Positions 26,391 to 34,561 of a DNA stretch of 64,000 bases are shown here, piece after piece. Numbering within the stretch: position 1 is the first letter of the stretch; each line of letters opens with the position of its first letter. The position numbers and the translations under genes were made by a program. This stretch comes from JAOUEA01 sp963762075 (GTDB taxonomy: Bacteria > Actinomycetota > UBA4738 > HRBIN12). The stretch spans positions 186,001 to 250,000 of the forward strand of contig CAVXJC010000006.1 in assembly GCA_963762075.1 (NCBI GenBank), read 5' to 3'. The notes under the pieces are model-generated. The model was not told the DNA's origin, searched no databases, and saw only the letters and a list, made by a program, of their open reading frames with translations.

Positions 26391-26510
26391 GCTCACCGAT
26401 GAGCTTGTGGACACCCATGATGCTGCCGACTCCCCCAGCAACGTAGTCCTCGATCCACTCCACGAGATCGTCGCGAGGATGAACGAAGGCTGGCAAGATG
26501 AGACCATAAG

Positions 26511-26531
26511 GGTAGGGGGGTATAGTATAGT
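26511..26531 (+). promoter_or_regulatory. Promoter/operator of the copper operon
   Basis: A G-run (GGTAGGGGGG) runs into TATAGTATAGT, which contains two overlapping TATAGT hexamers, both close to the sigma-70 -10 consensus, 30-35 bases before the first ATG. GGGGGGTATA resembles half of a CsoR operator. It is an unusually A/T-rich spot in this window. A clear -35 is missing, which fits a repressor-controlled promoter. Confidence 0.45.
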
Positions 26532-26555
26532 GATCGACGACACGAGGAGGAGTTC

Positions 26556-26723
26556 ATGATGATCGATCCGGTGTGTGGCATGACGGTGGAAGAAGGCTCT
26601 GCGGCGGCGGCATGGGAGCACGAGGGCACGGTCTACCTGTTCTGTTCCGTGGTTTGCATGGAACGGTTCAGAAAGGACCCAGACCACTTCATCACCATGG
26701 ACCCCTCGGACCGCTCGATGTGA
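26556..26723 (+). CDS. YHS-domain metal-binding small protein
   Basis: The 55-residue protein (too short for a 60-residue cut-off) begins MMIDPVCGMTVEEG and continues to LFCSVVCMERFRKDP. This is the YHS domain, with Cys7, Cys30 and Cys34 and Met9 as likely copper or other soft-metal ligands. AGGAGG lies seven bases before the ATG. As first gene of the operon, it could pass Cu(I) to the ATPases or buffer it in the cytoplasm. Confidence 0.8.
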   Translation: MMIDPVCGMTVEEGSAAAAWEHEGTVYLFCSVVCMERFRKDPDHFITMDPSDRSM

Positions 26724-26751
26724 GGGCTTCGGCGACGAGGAGGAGGACACC

Positions 26752-27030
26752 ATGGCGGTCGGGTACGCGATGACCAAGAAGGACCTGCAGGATCGGCTTC
26801 GCCGCATCGAGGGGCAGGTGCGGGGGCTGCAGCGCATGGTCGATGAGGACACCTATTGCATCGACGTCCTCACGCAGCTGAGCTCCGTGGTCGCCGCGCT
26901 GAAGGCGACAGGTATGGGCTTGCTCGACGATCACGTCAGGCACTGCGTGCGGGAGAGCGTCGAGCAGGGTGATGGCGACGCGAAGATCGAAGAGCTGATG
27001 GCGGCCGTGGCGCGCTTCTCTGGACGGTGA
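26752..27030 (+). CDS. csoR: CsoR-family copper-sensing repressor
   Basis: The 92-residue all-helical protein has Cys36, His61 and Cys65 (TYCIDVL, DDHVRHC), the Cu(I) ligands of CsoR in the same numbering as the M. tuberculosis protein, along with Tyr35 and Glu81 of the allosteric network. Cu(I) binding should release DNA and open the operon. RLRRIEGQVRGLQRM is the usual N-terminal helix. Its TGA overlaps the GTG of the ATPase gene. Confidence 0.9.
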   Translation: MAVGYAMTKKDLQDRLRRIEGQVRGLQRMVDEDTYCIDVLTQLSSVVAALKATGMGLLDDHVRHCVRESVEQGDGDAKIEELMAAVARFSGR

Positions 27031-29240
27031 GCGGTATGGCAACACGCGGCGATCAGCAGGAGGTCGTGCTCGACGTCGACGGCATGACCTGCGCGTCGTG
27101 CGTGCGGAAGATCGAATCTGCCCTCGGTCGCGTCGAGGGCGTCGACGAGGCCGTCGTGAACCTCGCCACGCGGACGGCGACCGTTCGCACCGCGGCGGAG
27201 CCCCATGAGGACGAGCTGATCACAGCCGTTCGGAGCGCGGGATATGGTGCCCGCCCTCATACGTCCGAGCGTTCGCCAGACGAGGAGTACCACTCCTACC
27301 TCCGACGGTTCGTCGTCGCGGCCGTTCTCACGGTTCCAGTGCTCGTCGTCTCTTTCGTGCTCACCGATCTGTCGTGGGCGCCCGAGACGGCGTGGTTGCT
27401 GACGACACCGGTCGTGTTCTGGGCCGGCTGGCCATTCTTCCGGGCGGCCTTCAGAGCGGCTCGACATGCAACCACGACCATGGACACCCTGGTCGCGATC
27501 GGCTCATCGGCCGCGTACTTCTACAGCGCCTGGTCGGTCGCGAGCGGCATGCACGAGCACTACTTCGACACTGCGGCAGTCATCGTGACCCTCATCTTGC
27601 TGGGTCGGACGCTCGAGACGAGGGCACGTTCGAGTGCCAACGACGCGGCGCGGGCGCTGATCGAGCGAGGCGCCAAGGAGGCGACGATCCTGGTCGACGG
27701 CCTCGAGCGCACGGTGCCGATCGAGGATCTCAAGCCCGGCGATGTCGCGATCGTCCGGCCGGGCGAGAAGGTGCCCGCCGACGGCGTCGTCAAGGAAGGC
27801 ACGTCGTGGGTCGACCTCTCGATGCTGACCGGAGAGTCCGTCCCCGTCGATGTCACGCCGGGCGACGACGTGGTGGGCGCGTCGATCAACGGCCGCGGCC
27901 GCATCGTCGTCTTCGTGACGAAGACCGGGGGGAACACCAGGCTCGGGGAGATCGTGCGCCTCCTGCAGTCGGCGCAGGCGTCGAAGGCGCCCGTCCAGCG
28001 TCTCGCCGATCGCATCTCGTCGATCTTCGTGCCGATCGTCCTCGCGATCGCGGCGGCGACGTTCCTGGCGTGGACCTTCATCGCGGACGCACCGACCGGA
28101 ACCGCCATCCTGCATGCGGCCGCAGTGCTCTTGATCGCGTGCCCTTGCGCACTCGGTCTCGCGACCCCGGCGGCGATCATGGCGGGCACGGGCAGAGCGG
28201 CTGAGCTCGGCGTGCTCTTCAAGGGGGGTCGGGTCTTCGAGGCCGTGCGCGACGCGAACGTCATCCTGCTCGACAAGACAGGAACGGTGACCCGGGGAAC
28301 GATGACCCTCGCTCGGGTCGTGGCCGTCGATGGCGCTACCGAGCACGAGGTCCTGGCGATGGCGGCCGCCACGGAGGCCGGGTCGGAGCATCCGATCGCG
28401 AGGGCCGTCGTCGACGGCGCCCGATCACGGGGCCTCGCCCTGCCCGAGGCGAGCGATCACTCGGTTCAGCCGGGTGCCGGCGCGATCGCGGAGGTGAACG
28501 GCGCTCGGATCGAGGTCGGCCGACCGGAAGGTCTGCCCGAAGCCCTCGCACGCCAGGTGCAACAACTCGCGCGCGAAGGTCTCACCCCGTTCGCCGTGTG
28601 GCGCGATGGTGTCCCCCTCGGACTCGTGACCGTGTCCGACGTCGTGAAGCCGGAAGCGCTCGATGCAGTTCGGCGTCTGAAGGCGCTGGGTCTGCAGGTC
28701 GCGATGGTGACTGGCGACCGCCGTCTGACCGCCGAGGCGATCGCGGCGCAGGTCGGCATCGATACGGTATCCGCGGAGGTACTCCCCGACGGCAAGGTCG
28801 ACGAGGTCGAGCGGATGCAGGCCGGAGCGAGGAACGTCGTGTTCGTCGGTGACGGCCTGAATGATGCTCCCGCGCTCGCCCGTGCCGATGTCGGCATCGC
28901 GCTCGGAAGCGGCACCGACGTGGCGCTCGCAGCCGCCGACGTCAACCTGCTCGGGGGCTCACTGAGTTCCGTCCCCGATGCCCTGCAACTGGCACGGAAG
29001 ACCCACCGGGTGATCGTCCAGAATCTGGTCTGGGCGTTCGCGTACAACGTGGTCATGATCCCGCTCGCCGCCTTCGGTGCCCTGACTCCGATGTGGGCGG
29101 CAGCCGCCATGGCCGGGTCCAGCGTGAGCGTCGTGCTCAACGCGCTTCGGCTGCGCCGGTTCCGTCGAGCGACGATCGTCGGAGACGAGGCACGTCCTGA
29201 GCACTCCGTACTTGGGCGCGCCGACTCTCGTGCCGCCTGA
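27027..29240 (+). CDS. copA: Copper-exporting P1B-type ATPase
   Basis: The 737-residue protein has one heavy-metal-associated domain (GMTCASC, Cys22/Cys25), eight membrane helices with the CPC motif at 372-374, the TGES actuator loop at 269, the phosphorylated Asp416 (DKTGT), SEHPIARAV in the nucleotide domain and GDGLNDAP near the C-terminus. CPC with one GMTCxxC is the signature of Cu(I)-exporting CopA-type pumps. It lies directly after csoR with a four-base overlap. Confidence 0.9.
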   Translation: MSGMATRGDQQEVVLDVDGMTCASCVRKIESALGRVEGVDEAVVNLATRTATVRTAAEPHEDELITAVRSAGYGARPHTSERSPDEEYHSYLRRFVVAAVLTVPVLVVSFVLTDLSWAPETAWLLTTPVVFWAGWPFFRAAFRAARHATTTMDTLVAIGSSAAYFYSAWSVASGMHEHYFDTAAVIVTLILLGRTLETRARSSANDAARALIERGAKEATILVDGLERTVPIEDLKPGDVAIVRPGEKVPADGVVKEGTSWVDLSMLTGESVPVDVTPGDDVVGASINGRGRIVVFVTKTGGNTRLGEIVRLLQSAQASKAPVQRLADRISSIFVPIVLAIAAATFLAWTFIADAPTGTAILHAAAVLLIACPCALGLATPAAIMAGTGRAAELGVLFKGGRVFEAVRDANVILLDKTGTVTRGTMTLARVVAVDGATEHEVLAMAAATEAGSEHPIARAVVDGARSRGLALPEASDHSVQPGAGAIAEVNGARIEVGRPEGLPEALARQVQQLAREGLTPFAVWRDGVPLGLVTVSDVVKPEALDAVRRLKALGLQVAMVTGDRRLTAEAIAAQVGIDTVSAEVLPDGKVDEVERMQAGARNVVFVGDGLNDAPALARADVGIALGSGTDVALAAADVNLLGGSLSSVPDALQLARKTHRVIVQNLVWAFAYNVVMIPLAAFGALTPMWAAAAMAGSSVSVVLNALRLRRFRRATIVGDEARPEHSVLGRADSRAA

Positions 29241-29248
29241 CGATCGGC

Positions 29249-31684
29249 ATGGATCACCAGAGCCACATCCGTTCACAGCCGCGATCTGAGGGGCAGACTG
29301 GCGATCCGGCCCGGGCCGAAGTCGTGCTGCACACGGGCGGGCTGAACTGGGCGACGGAGAAGAGCGTCATCGAGAAGGTGGTGGGCCGTCGACCCGGCGT
29401 CGAGTCGGTCGAAGCGAATGCCGTCTCCCAAACGGCGACGGTGATGTTCGATCCCAGCCGCACGTCGGTCGCCGAACTCCGCCGTTGGGTCGAAGCGTGC
29501 GGGCTGCACTGCGCCGGTCAGTCGGTGCCCACACATGTCTGCGACGCGATGGAGGAACCGGGGGTCGACGCCCATGTCGCCCAGGGATCGACCGAAGATC
29601 ACGCGACGCACACGACCGCTGAAGAGCCGACCTCGCGATCGCCGCACGACGCGATAGGCCACGGCGGTCACGCCGGCATGTCGATGGACGCGATGGTCCG
29701 CGACATGCGGAACCGGTTCGTCGTCGCCGCCCTCTTCTCGATCCCGATCCTGCTCTGGTCGCCCATCGGGAGAGACGTCCTCGGGTTCGAGATCGCTGCC
29801 CCGTTCGGCCTGAGGGATGACGTCTTCTCGCTGATCCTCAGCCTGCCGGTGGTCTTCTACGCGAGCTGGATCTTCCTCGACGGCGCCGTCCGAGCGCTCC
29901 GCGCCCGGACGCTCGACATGATGGTGCTGGTCGCAGTCGCGATCGGCGCCGGCTGGCTCTACTCGGTCTTCGTGACCCTGACCGGCGGTGGCGAGGTCTT
30001 CTACGAGGCGGCCAGCGTGCTCGCTGCCTTCGTGTTGCTGGGGCATTGGTTCGAGATGCGAGCCCGCGGAGGGGCGAACGACGCGATCCGCACCCTGCTC
30101 GACCTCGCGCCTGCCAGGGCCGTGGTGCTGCGGGACGGCGAGCCGATCGAGATCACCACGGCGGAGGTCGCGGTCGGCGACCTGCTCCTCGTTCGCCCGG
30201 GATCGAAGATCGCCGTCGACGGCCTCGTCGAAGAGGGCGAGAGCGATGTCGACGAGTCGACCGTCACCGGAGAGAGCTTGCCGGTTCACAAGCAGCCGGG
30301 GTCCGAGGTGACCGGGGCGACGATCAACGCGAACGGCACCCTCCGCGTTCGTGCGACCAAGGTCGGATCGGACACCGCTCTCGCCCAGATCGTGAAGCTC
30401 GTGCAGGAGGCGCAGAACTCCAAGGCGCCCGGTCAGCGGCTCGCCGACCGGGCCGCATTCTGGCTGGTCTTCGTCGCCCTGATCGGTGGCACCGCAACCC
30501 TTCTGGTGTGGCTCGCGGCCGGTGCATCACTGAACGAGGCGCTGCTGTTCGCCATCACTGTCGTCGTGATCACGTGCCCTGACGCCTTGGGCCTTGCCAC
30601 GCCCACGGCGATCATGGTTGGGACTGGCCTCGGCGCGCGACGAGGCATCCTCTTCAAGAACGCCGTCGCCCTGGAAGCCTCCGCTCGGATCGACGTCGTC
30701 GTGATGGACAAGACAGGCACTCTGACCAAGGGAGAGCCGGAGGTGACCGACGTGGTCGCCGACGGTCTTCCCGATGACGAGATGCTTCGGCTCGCGGCGG
30801 CGGTGGAGCGGGAGTCGGAACACCCGCTTGCGGATGCCGTCGTCCGCGTGTCGGAGGAACGGGGCGTGCCGGCCTCGCGCGCCGACGCCTTCGAGAATGT
30901 GCCTGGGCACGGGGCGATCGGAACCGTCGAAGGACGCCGGGTTGCCGTCGGCAGCGTCCTGCTCATGGAACGTGAGGGCATCGATGTGGGCGGCGTGGCC
31001 TCGAGGAGGGAGGAGCTCGCCCGGGGAGGGCGGACCGCAGTCGTCGTGGCCGTCGAAGGCCGCGCAGTTGGGGTGATCGGGATCGCCGACGCCCCTCGGC
31101 CGACCGCTCGCGCAGCCGTTGCCTCGCTGCACGAGACGGGAGTCGAGGTCGTCATGCTTACCGGCGACAACCAGGCCACGGCCGAGCGCATCGCCGACCA
31201 ACTTGGCATCGACACCGTGATCGCGGAGGTCCTGCCCGGCGACAAGTCCGGAGAGGTGACCGAGCTGCAGCGCAGCGGCAGGAAGGTTGCGATGGTCGGC
31301 GATGGCGTGAACGATGCACCAGCGCTCGCCCAGGCAGACCTCGGCATCGCGATCGGAGCCGGGACCGACGTGGCGATCGAGACCGCCGATGTAGTCCTGG
31401 TGCGATCGGATCCGCTCGACGTTCCCACCGCACTCGCGATCGGGCGCGGCACGCTCCGGAAGATGCGGCAGAACCTGGGGTGGGCGATCGGCTATAACGC
31501 GATCGCGTTGCCGATCGCAGCAGGCGTCTTCGAGCCGAGCCTCGGTCTCGTCTTACGTCCGGAGATCGCCGCGCTGTCGATGTCGGGATCCAGCATCATC
31601 GTGGCCGTCAACGCGCTCGCGCTGAAGCGTCTTCATCTGCCGGAGCCTGGTCAGGCTCTCGATACAGCCCGCCGGGGAGCCTGA
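29249..31684 (+). CDS. Second heavy-metal P-type ATPase with CPD motif and His-rich N-terminus
   Basis: The 811-residue pump starts eight bases after copA. Residues 22-88 resemble an HMA domain but lack CxxC (GLNWATEKS instead); a His/Met-rich linker (HGGHAGMSMDAM) follows. Membrane motif 443-445 is CPD (ITCPDALGLATPTAI), not the CPC or CPH of CopA and CopB. The TGES loop (340-343), phospho-Asp487 (DKTGT), SEHPLADAV and GDGVNDAP are all present, so it should be catalytically active. The operon points to copper or silver, but the altered transmembrane site could change metal or oxidation state. Confidence 0.85.
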   Translation: MDHQSHIRSQPRSEGQTGDPARAEVVLHTGGLNWATEKSVIEKVVGRRPGVESVEANAVSQTATVMFDPSRTSVAELRRWVEACGLHCAGQSVPTHVCDAMEEPGVDAHVAQGSTEDHATHTTAEEPTSRSPHDAIGHGGHAGMSMDAMVRDMRNRFVVAALFSIPILLWSPIGRDVLGFEIAAPFGLRDDVFSLILSLPVVFYASWIFLDGAVRALRARTLDMMVLVAVAIGAGWLYSVFVTLTGGGEVFYEAASVLAAFVLLGHWFEMRARGGANDAIRTLLDLAPARAVVLRDGEPIEITTAEVAVGDLLLVRPGSKIAVDGLVEEGESDVDESTVTGESLPVHKQPGSEVTGATINANGTLRVRATKVGSDTALAQIVKLVQEAQNSKAPGQRLADRAAFWLVFVALIGGTATLLVWLAAGASLNEALLFAITVVVITCPDALGLATPTAIMVGTGLGARRGILFKNAVALEASARIDVVVMDKTGTLTKGEPEVTDVVADGLPDDEMLRLAAAVERESEHPLADAVVRVSEERGVPASRADAFENVPGHGAIGTVEGRRVAVGSVLLMEREGIDVGGVASRREELARGGRTAVVVAVEGRAVGVIGIADAPRPTARAAVASLHETGVEVVMLTGDNQATAERIADQLGIDTVIAEVLPGDKSGEVTELQRSGRKVAMVGDGVNDAPALAQADLGIAIGAGTDVAIETADVVLVRSDPLDVPTALAIGRGTLRKMRQNLGWAIGYNAIALPIAAGVFEPSLGLVLRPEIAALSMSGSSIIVAVNALALKRLHLPEPGQALDTARRGA

Positions 31685-31989
31685 GCCTCGCTGTGTCGAC
31701 CACCACGCACCCTGGCATCCGGTGAGCTGAACGGAGAGATGATGAGGGCGTGGTTCTCACTCGCCTGCAAGAGGTCTCGTGGCCGACACCCTGCGCACAG
31801 GCGCGACTGAGGCTCGGCCCTGTCGCCGACCCATCCGGCGCACGACGCGATCTCGCAGAAGCTGTCTGTCAGCGGCCCAGCTGGTGCCCGTCGAGATGCG
31901 ACGCTCGATCGGGACCCGCTCCTCCATGGCACCCTTCCGGCTCGCCGACGGCTGGTCTCGAACAGGACTCTGAGCTCGCGGAGCCCCGA
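31685..31989. other. Intergenic stretch after the copper operon, no confident gene
   Basis: A 23-codon frame at 31741 (MMRAWFSLACKRSRG) follows GGAGAG and a 98-codon minus-strand frame covers 31757-32053, but neither product resembles a known family and both are rich in Arg/Ser as shadow translations are. No convincing terminator was found. Confidence 0.4.
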
Positions 31990-32094
31990 TCACCGCACAC
32001 CTCCGACGTCGAACATCAGCAACATCGCCGGTGAGTTCAAGCGGCGACCCCAACGGCCTGTTGTGCCGCGATCGAGCTTTCCGAACACAGGCAT
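31990..32094 (-). CDS. Putative 34-residue small protein
   Basis: The ATG at 32094 is preceded by AGGAGG with five bases spacing, one of the better ribosome-binding sites of the window. The peptide (MPVFGKLDRGTTGRWGRRL, then NSPAMLLMFDVGGVR) is basic with a short hydrophobic stretch. A DosR-like palindrome lies 64 bases upstream, in promoter position. No family is recognised. Confidence 0.35.
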   Translation of the reverse strand: MPVFGKLDRGTTGRWGRRLNSPAMLLMFDVGGVR

Positions 32095-32157
32095 CGTTCC
32101 CTCCTCACTCGATTGATCTGACACTGACACCCGTATCGGTCCGGAGAAACGGATCGT

Positions 32158-32177
32158 CAGGGGACAGATGTCCCGAA
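32158..32177. promoter_or_regulatory. DosR/DevR-box-like palindrome
   Basis: GGGAC-AGAT-GTCCC with GAA on one side matches the core GGGAC-N4-GTCCC and the SAA flank of the mycobacterial DosR box consensus, recalled here as TTSGGGACTWWAGTCCCSAA. It lies upstream of the small minus-strand gene, in a region rich in genes of the type controlled by DosR (USP, CBS). Confidence 0.4.
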
Positions 32178-32188
32178 GGGTCGGGACA
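32169..32188. terminator. Hairpin overlapping the DosR-like palindrome
   Basis: TGTCCCGA and TCGGGACA form an eight-base stem around AGGG. It is 27 bases after the stop of the exporter permease on the minus strand. In the plus direction it is followed by a T-rich stretch (CGTTCCTTTTCC). It may end transcription from one or both sides, or act as a third operator half-site. Confidence 0.35.
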
Positions 32189-32215
32189 AGTCGTTCCTTT
32201 TCCCCTATGAACACG

Positions 32216-33391
32216 TCAGGAGCGTGTCGCCGCTCCGATCAGCGACTTCCGGAACGCAGGGACCGCCACCGCGAAGAGCACGGCGGCGTACGCGGCCAGA
32301 ACAGCCAGATCCCGCCAGGCTTGGGCCGGTCCTGACCCACGCACGATCGCATCCGTCAAGGCCCCGATCGCCCACGCGTGCGGCGTGAGATGGGCTATCC
32401 GCTCCATCACCGGGGGGAAGACCTCGAGCGGCACCATCGCGCCGCCGAGCGCACCGAGAGCGAGTCCCACGAACACTCCCACAGATCCGGCCTGCTGCTC
32501 GGTCCTCATCAGCGCGCCGAACAACATGGCGGCGCCGGTCGCTGCGAGGGAGAGCAACGCGACGGTGAGGAGCGTCGTCGTGAGGTTCCCCCAGTCGATC
32601 CGGAACAGGAGGATCGAACCGACGACGATCAGTAGTCCCTGCAGGAGTGCGATCCCGTAGCGACCCAGGGCCTCGCCTCCGAGCACCGTCCCCACCGAGG
32701 TTGGCGAGGCGATCATCCGGCGGGAGACCCCGATCCGGCGGGATTCCACCAACATCGATGCAGCCGAGAGCGAGGTGACGAAGACGAAGAGCACGAGCTC
32801 CTGCGCGGCCAATGTGCTGAGACCACTTCCCTCGTCGCCCCCGGCGGTCGTCGCGTCCACCTCGACGGCCGGCACCGTTTCTCTCACCGAGCGCGCCCTC
32901 GCGAGCGCCTCCTCGAACGAGTCCGCCGCGTTCCGCTCTCGCGCGAAACGCGCTGCGTTCACCACCACGCTCTGTTGGTCGATCACGGAGGCGACGATCA
33001 GGGAGAGTTCCTGACCCGACCCGGTGGGGAGCGATAGCCACGCTACCTCCGCGGTGTTGCCGGCTCGAAGCTCGGCGTCGTATCCGCGTGAGATGACGAT
33101 GCCTCCCTCGATGTCACCCGTGACCACAGCCACACGCATGGCGTCCGCGCCTTCGAACGTACGCACCGCGACGCCGTCGAGCCGGTCGAGCCGGCTCGCC
33201 AGGTCGGCGGCGAGCGGCCCCGATCCTTCCACGATGCCCAGCCTCGGTGTGAACCCTGAGCCGAACGTCGCTCCCAGGGCGAGGATGATCAGGAACGGGA
33301 AGACCACGACGAAGAACAGCCCTGTTCGATCCTTCGTCAGGCGGCGCATGTTCGTGCCCGCGATCGCGAAGGCCTTTCGGATCGACCTCAT
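32216..33391 (-). CDS. ABC-2 type transporter permease (second subunit)
   Basis: The 391-residue protein has an N-terminal helix (LFFVVVFPFLIILALGATFG), a large external domain of about 190 residues, and five helices in the C-terminal half, the ABC-2 exporter layout. Its ATG overlaps the previous permease stop (ATGA). The two permeases are about the same length and likely form a heterodimer with the upstream ATPase. Substrates of this family include drugs, lipids and peptides. Confidence 0.85.
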   Translation of the reverse strand: MRSIRKAFAIAGTNMRRLTKDRTGLFFVVVFPFLIILALGATFGSGFTPRLGIVEGSGPLAADLASRLDRLDGVAVRTFEGADAMRVAVVTGDIEGGIVISRGYDAELRAGNTAEVAWLSLPTGSGQELSLIVASVIDQQSVVVNAARFARERNAADSFEEALARARSVRETVPAVEVDATTAGGDEGSGLSTLAAQELVLFVFVTSLSAASMLVESRRIGVSRRMIASPTSVGTVLGGEALGRYGIALLQGLLIVVGSILLFRIDWGNLTTTLLTVALLSLAATGAAMLFGALMRTEQQAGSVGVFVGLALGALGGAMVPLEVFPPVMERIAHLTPHAWAIGALTDAIVRGSGPAQAWRDLAVLAAYAAVLFAVAVPAFRKSLIGAATRS

Positions 33392-34557
33392 GGCACCAGC
33401 AGCCGCCTCGCCCTGAGCCACGCGAGCGTTCCGAACACGAGGCCGATCGCGAGCGTGCCAAAGAGGGCCGGTGCCGCGCCGGCGAGCCCGCCCCCCGTAG
33501 CCAGCTCCCCGAACCCCTCCATCAACCATCCTTGCGGAGATAGGAACCGGGCCGACGCGAGTAGTCCCGGCGCCTGGGAGATCGGGAAGAACGTGCCCCC
33601 GAGGAGGCCCCCGACCACAGCGACCACGGAGGCGAATGAGCTGGCCTGCGCGGAGGTCTTGGCGAACGTCGCGACGAAGCTCGTTACCGCCACCGCCGTG
33701 GCGACGCCCACTAGGACGAGGACGGCGACGCCTATGGGCGGCCCCCAGTCCGCGTCGAGCATGAGGGTGGTCGCGACTACGAGCAGACCGGTCGAGAGCG
33801 CCCCAACGGAGAAGCTCGCCAAGCCCTTGCCGATCAGCACCGTCGAGGGATGGATCGGAGCTGCCATCAGGCGCGCCAGGGTTCCTCCCTCGCGCTCCTC
33901 GATCACGCTACGAACGCCGAATTCCACGGTGAAGAAGAGGAAGAACACCGCCATGCCGATCGCCGTGAACGTGGACGGATTCACACCCTCTTCGTCAGTG
34001 ACGCTCCGGTCCAGCACGGCGGCGGGTTGCATGCGTGCCGCCTCGGCCGCGAGCTCGGGGGCGGTGCCCGGATCCGTCGCCGCGGTTCCGACCGCAACCG
34101 CGATCCCGTCCAAGCGCGCGGCGTAGGAACGAGCGAACGACGTCGCAACGAGCGGACCGAGGTCGGAATCAGGGGAGCCGATCACCCTGATCGATCCACC
34201 ACGGTCCGTCGTGGCAGACGACGACAGGCCTTGAGGCAGGACGAAGACGGCGTCCAGATCGCCTTCCTCCGCGCGTCGCTCGGCCGTCGCTCGATCGCTG
34301 AGCTCGTGCACGGCGCCGATGTCGGCGGACCGGAGCGCCTCTTCGAACCCGTTCGCGGCTACACCCCCGTCGAGGTCCACAAGTCCGATCCTGAGATCGA
34401 GTTCACCTTCTGCTACGTCGCCCAGGGTGAGGGAGAGGATCGACGCCAGGGCGAACGGCAGAAGGATGCCGATCAGGAGCGCCGTCCGGTCTCGCAGACG
34501 TTGCCGCAGATCCTTCTCGGCGATGGTGACGGTAACCCCAGCGCCCGACAACGCCAT
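33388..34557 (-). CDS. ABC-2 type transporter permease (first subunit)
   Basis: The 389-residue protein shows the same layout: helix at 26-46 (ALLIGILLPFALASILSLTLG), external domain, then five or six helices (AIGMAVFFLFFTVEFG onward). It starts four bases after the stop of the ATPase gene, which places the three genes in one operon. Confidence 0.85.
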   Translation of the reverse strand: MALSGAGVTVTIAEKDLRQRLRDRTALLIGILLPFALASILSLTLGDVAEGELDLRIGLVDLDGGVAANGFEEALRSADIGAVHELSDRATAERRAEEGDLDAVFVLPQGLSSSATTDRGGSIRVIGSPDSDLGPLVATSFARSYAARLDGIAVAVGTAATDPGTAPELAAEAARMQPAAVLDRSVTDEEGVNPSTFTAIGMAVFFLFFTVEFGVRSVIEEREGGTLARLMAAPIHPSTVLIGKGLASFSVGALSTGLLVVATTLMLDADWGPPIGVAVLVLVGVATAVAVTSFVATFAKTSAQASSFASVVAVVGGLLGGTFFPISQAPGLLASARFLSPQGWLMEGFGELATGGGLAGAAPALFGTLAIGLVFGTLAWLRARRLLVP

Positions 34558-34561
34558 GGCC

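Noticed and set aside
26393..26505. Minus-strand frame with protein-like sequence PAFVHPRDDLVEWIEDYVAGG
   Set aside because: Only about 37 codons look protein-like before the frame turns into the antisense of the anti-sigma gene; there is no start site or recognised family.
31757..32053. 98-codon minus-strand frame after the copper operon
   Set aside because: Composition of a shadow frame and overlaps a better-supported short gene with a strong ribosome-binding site.
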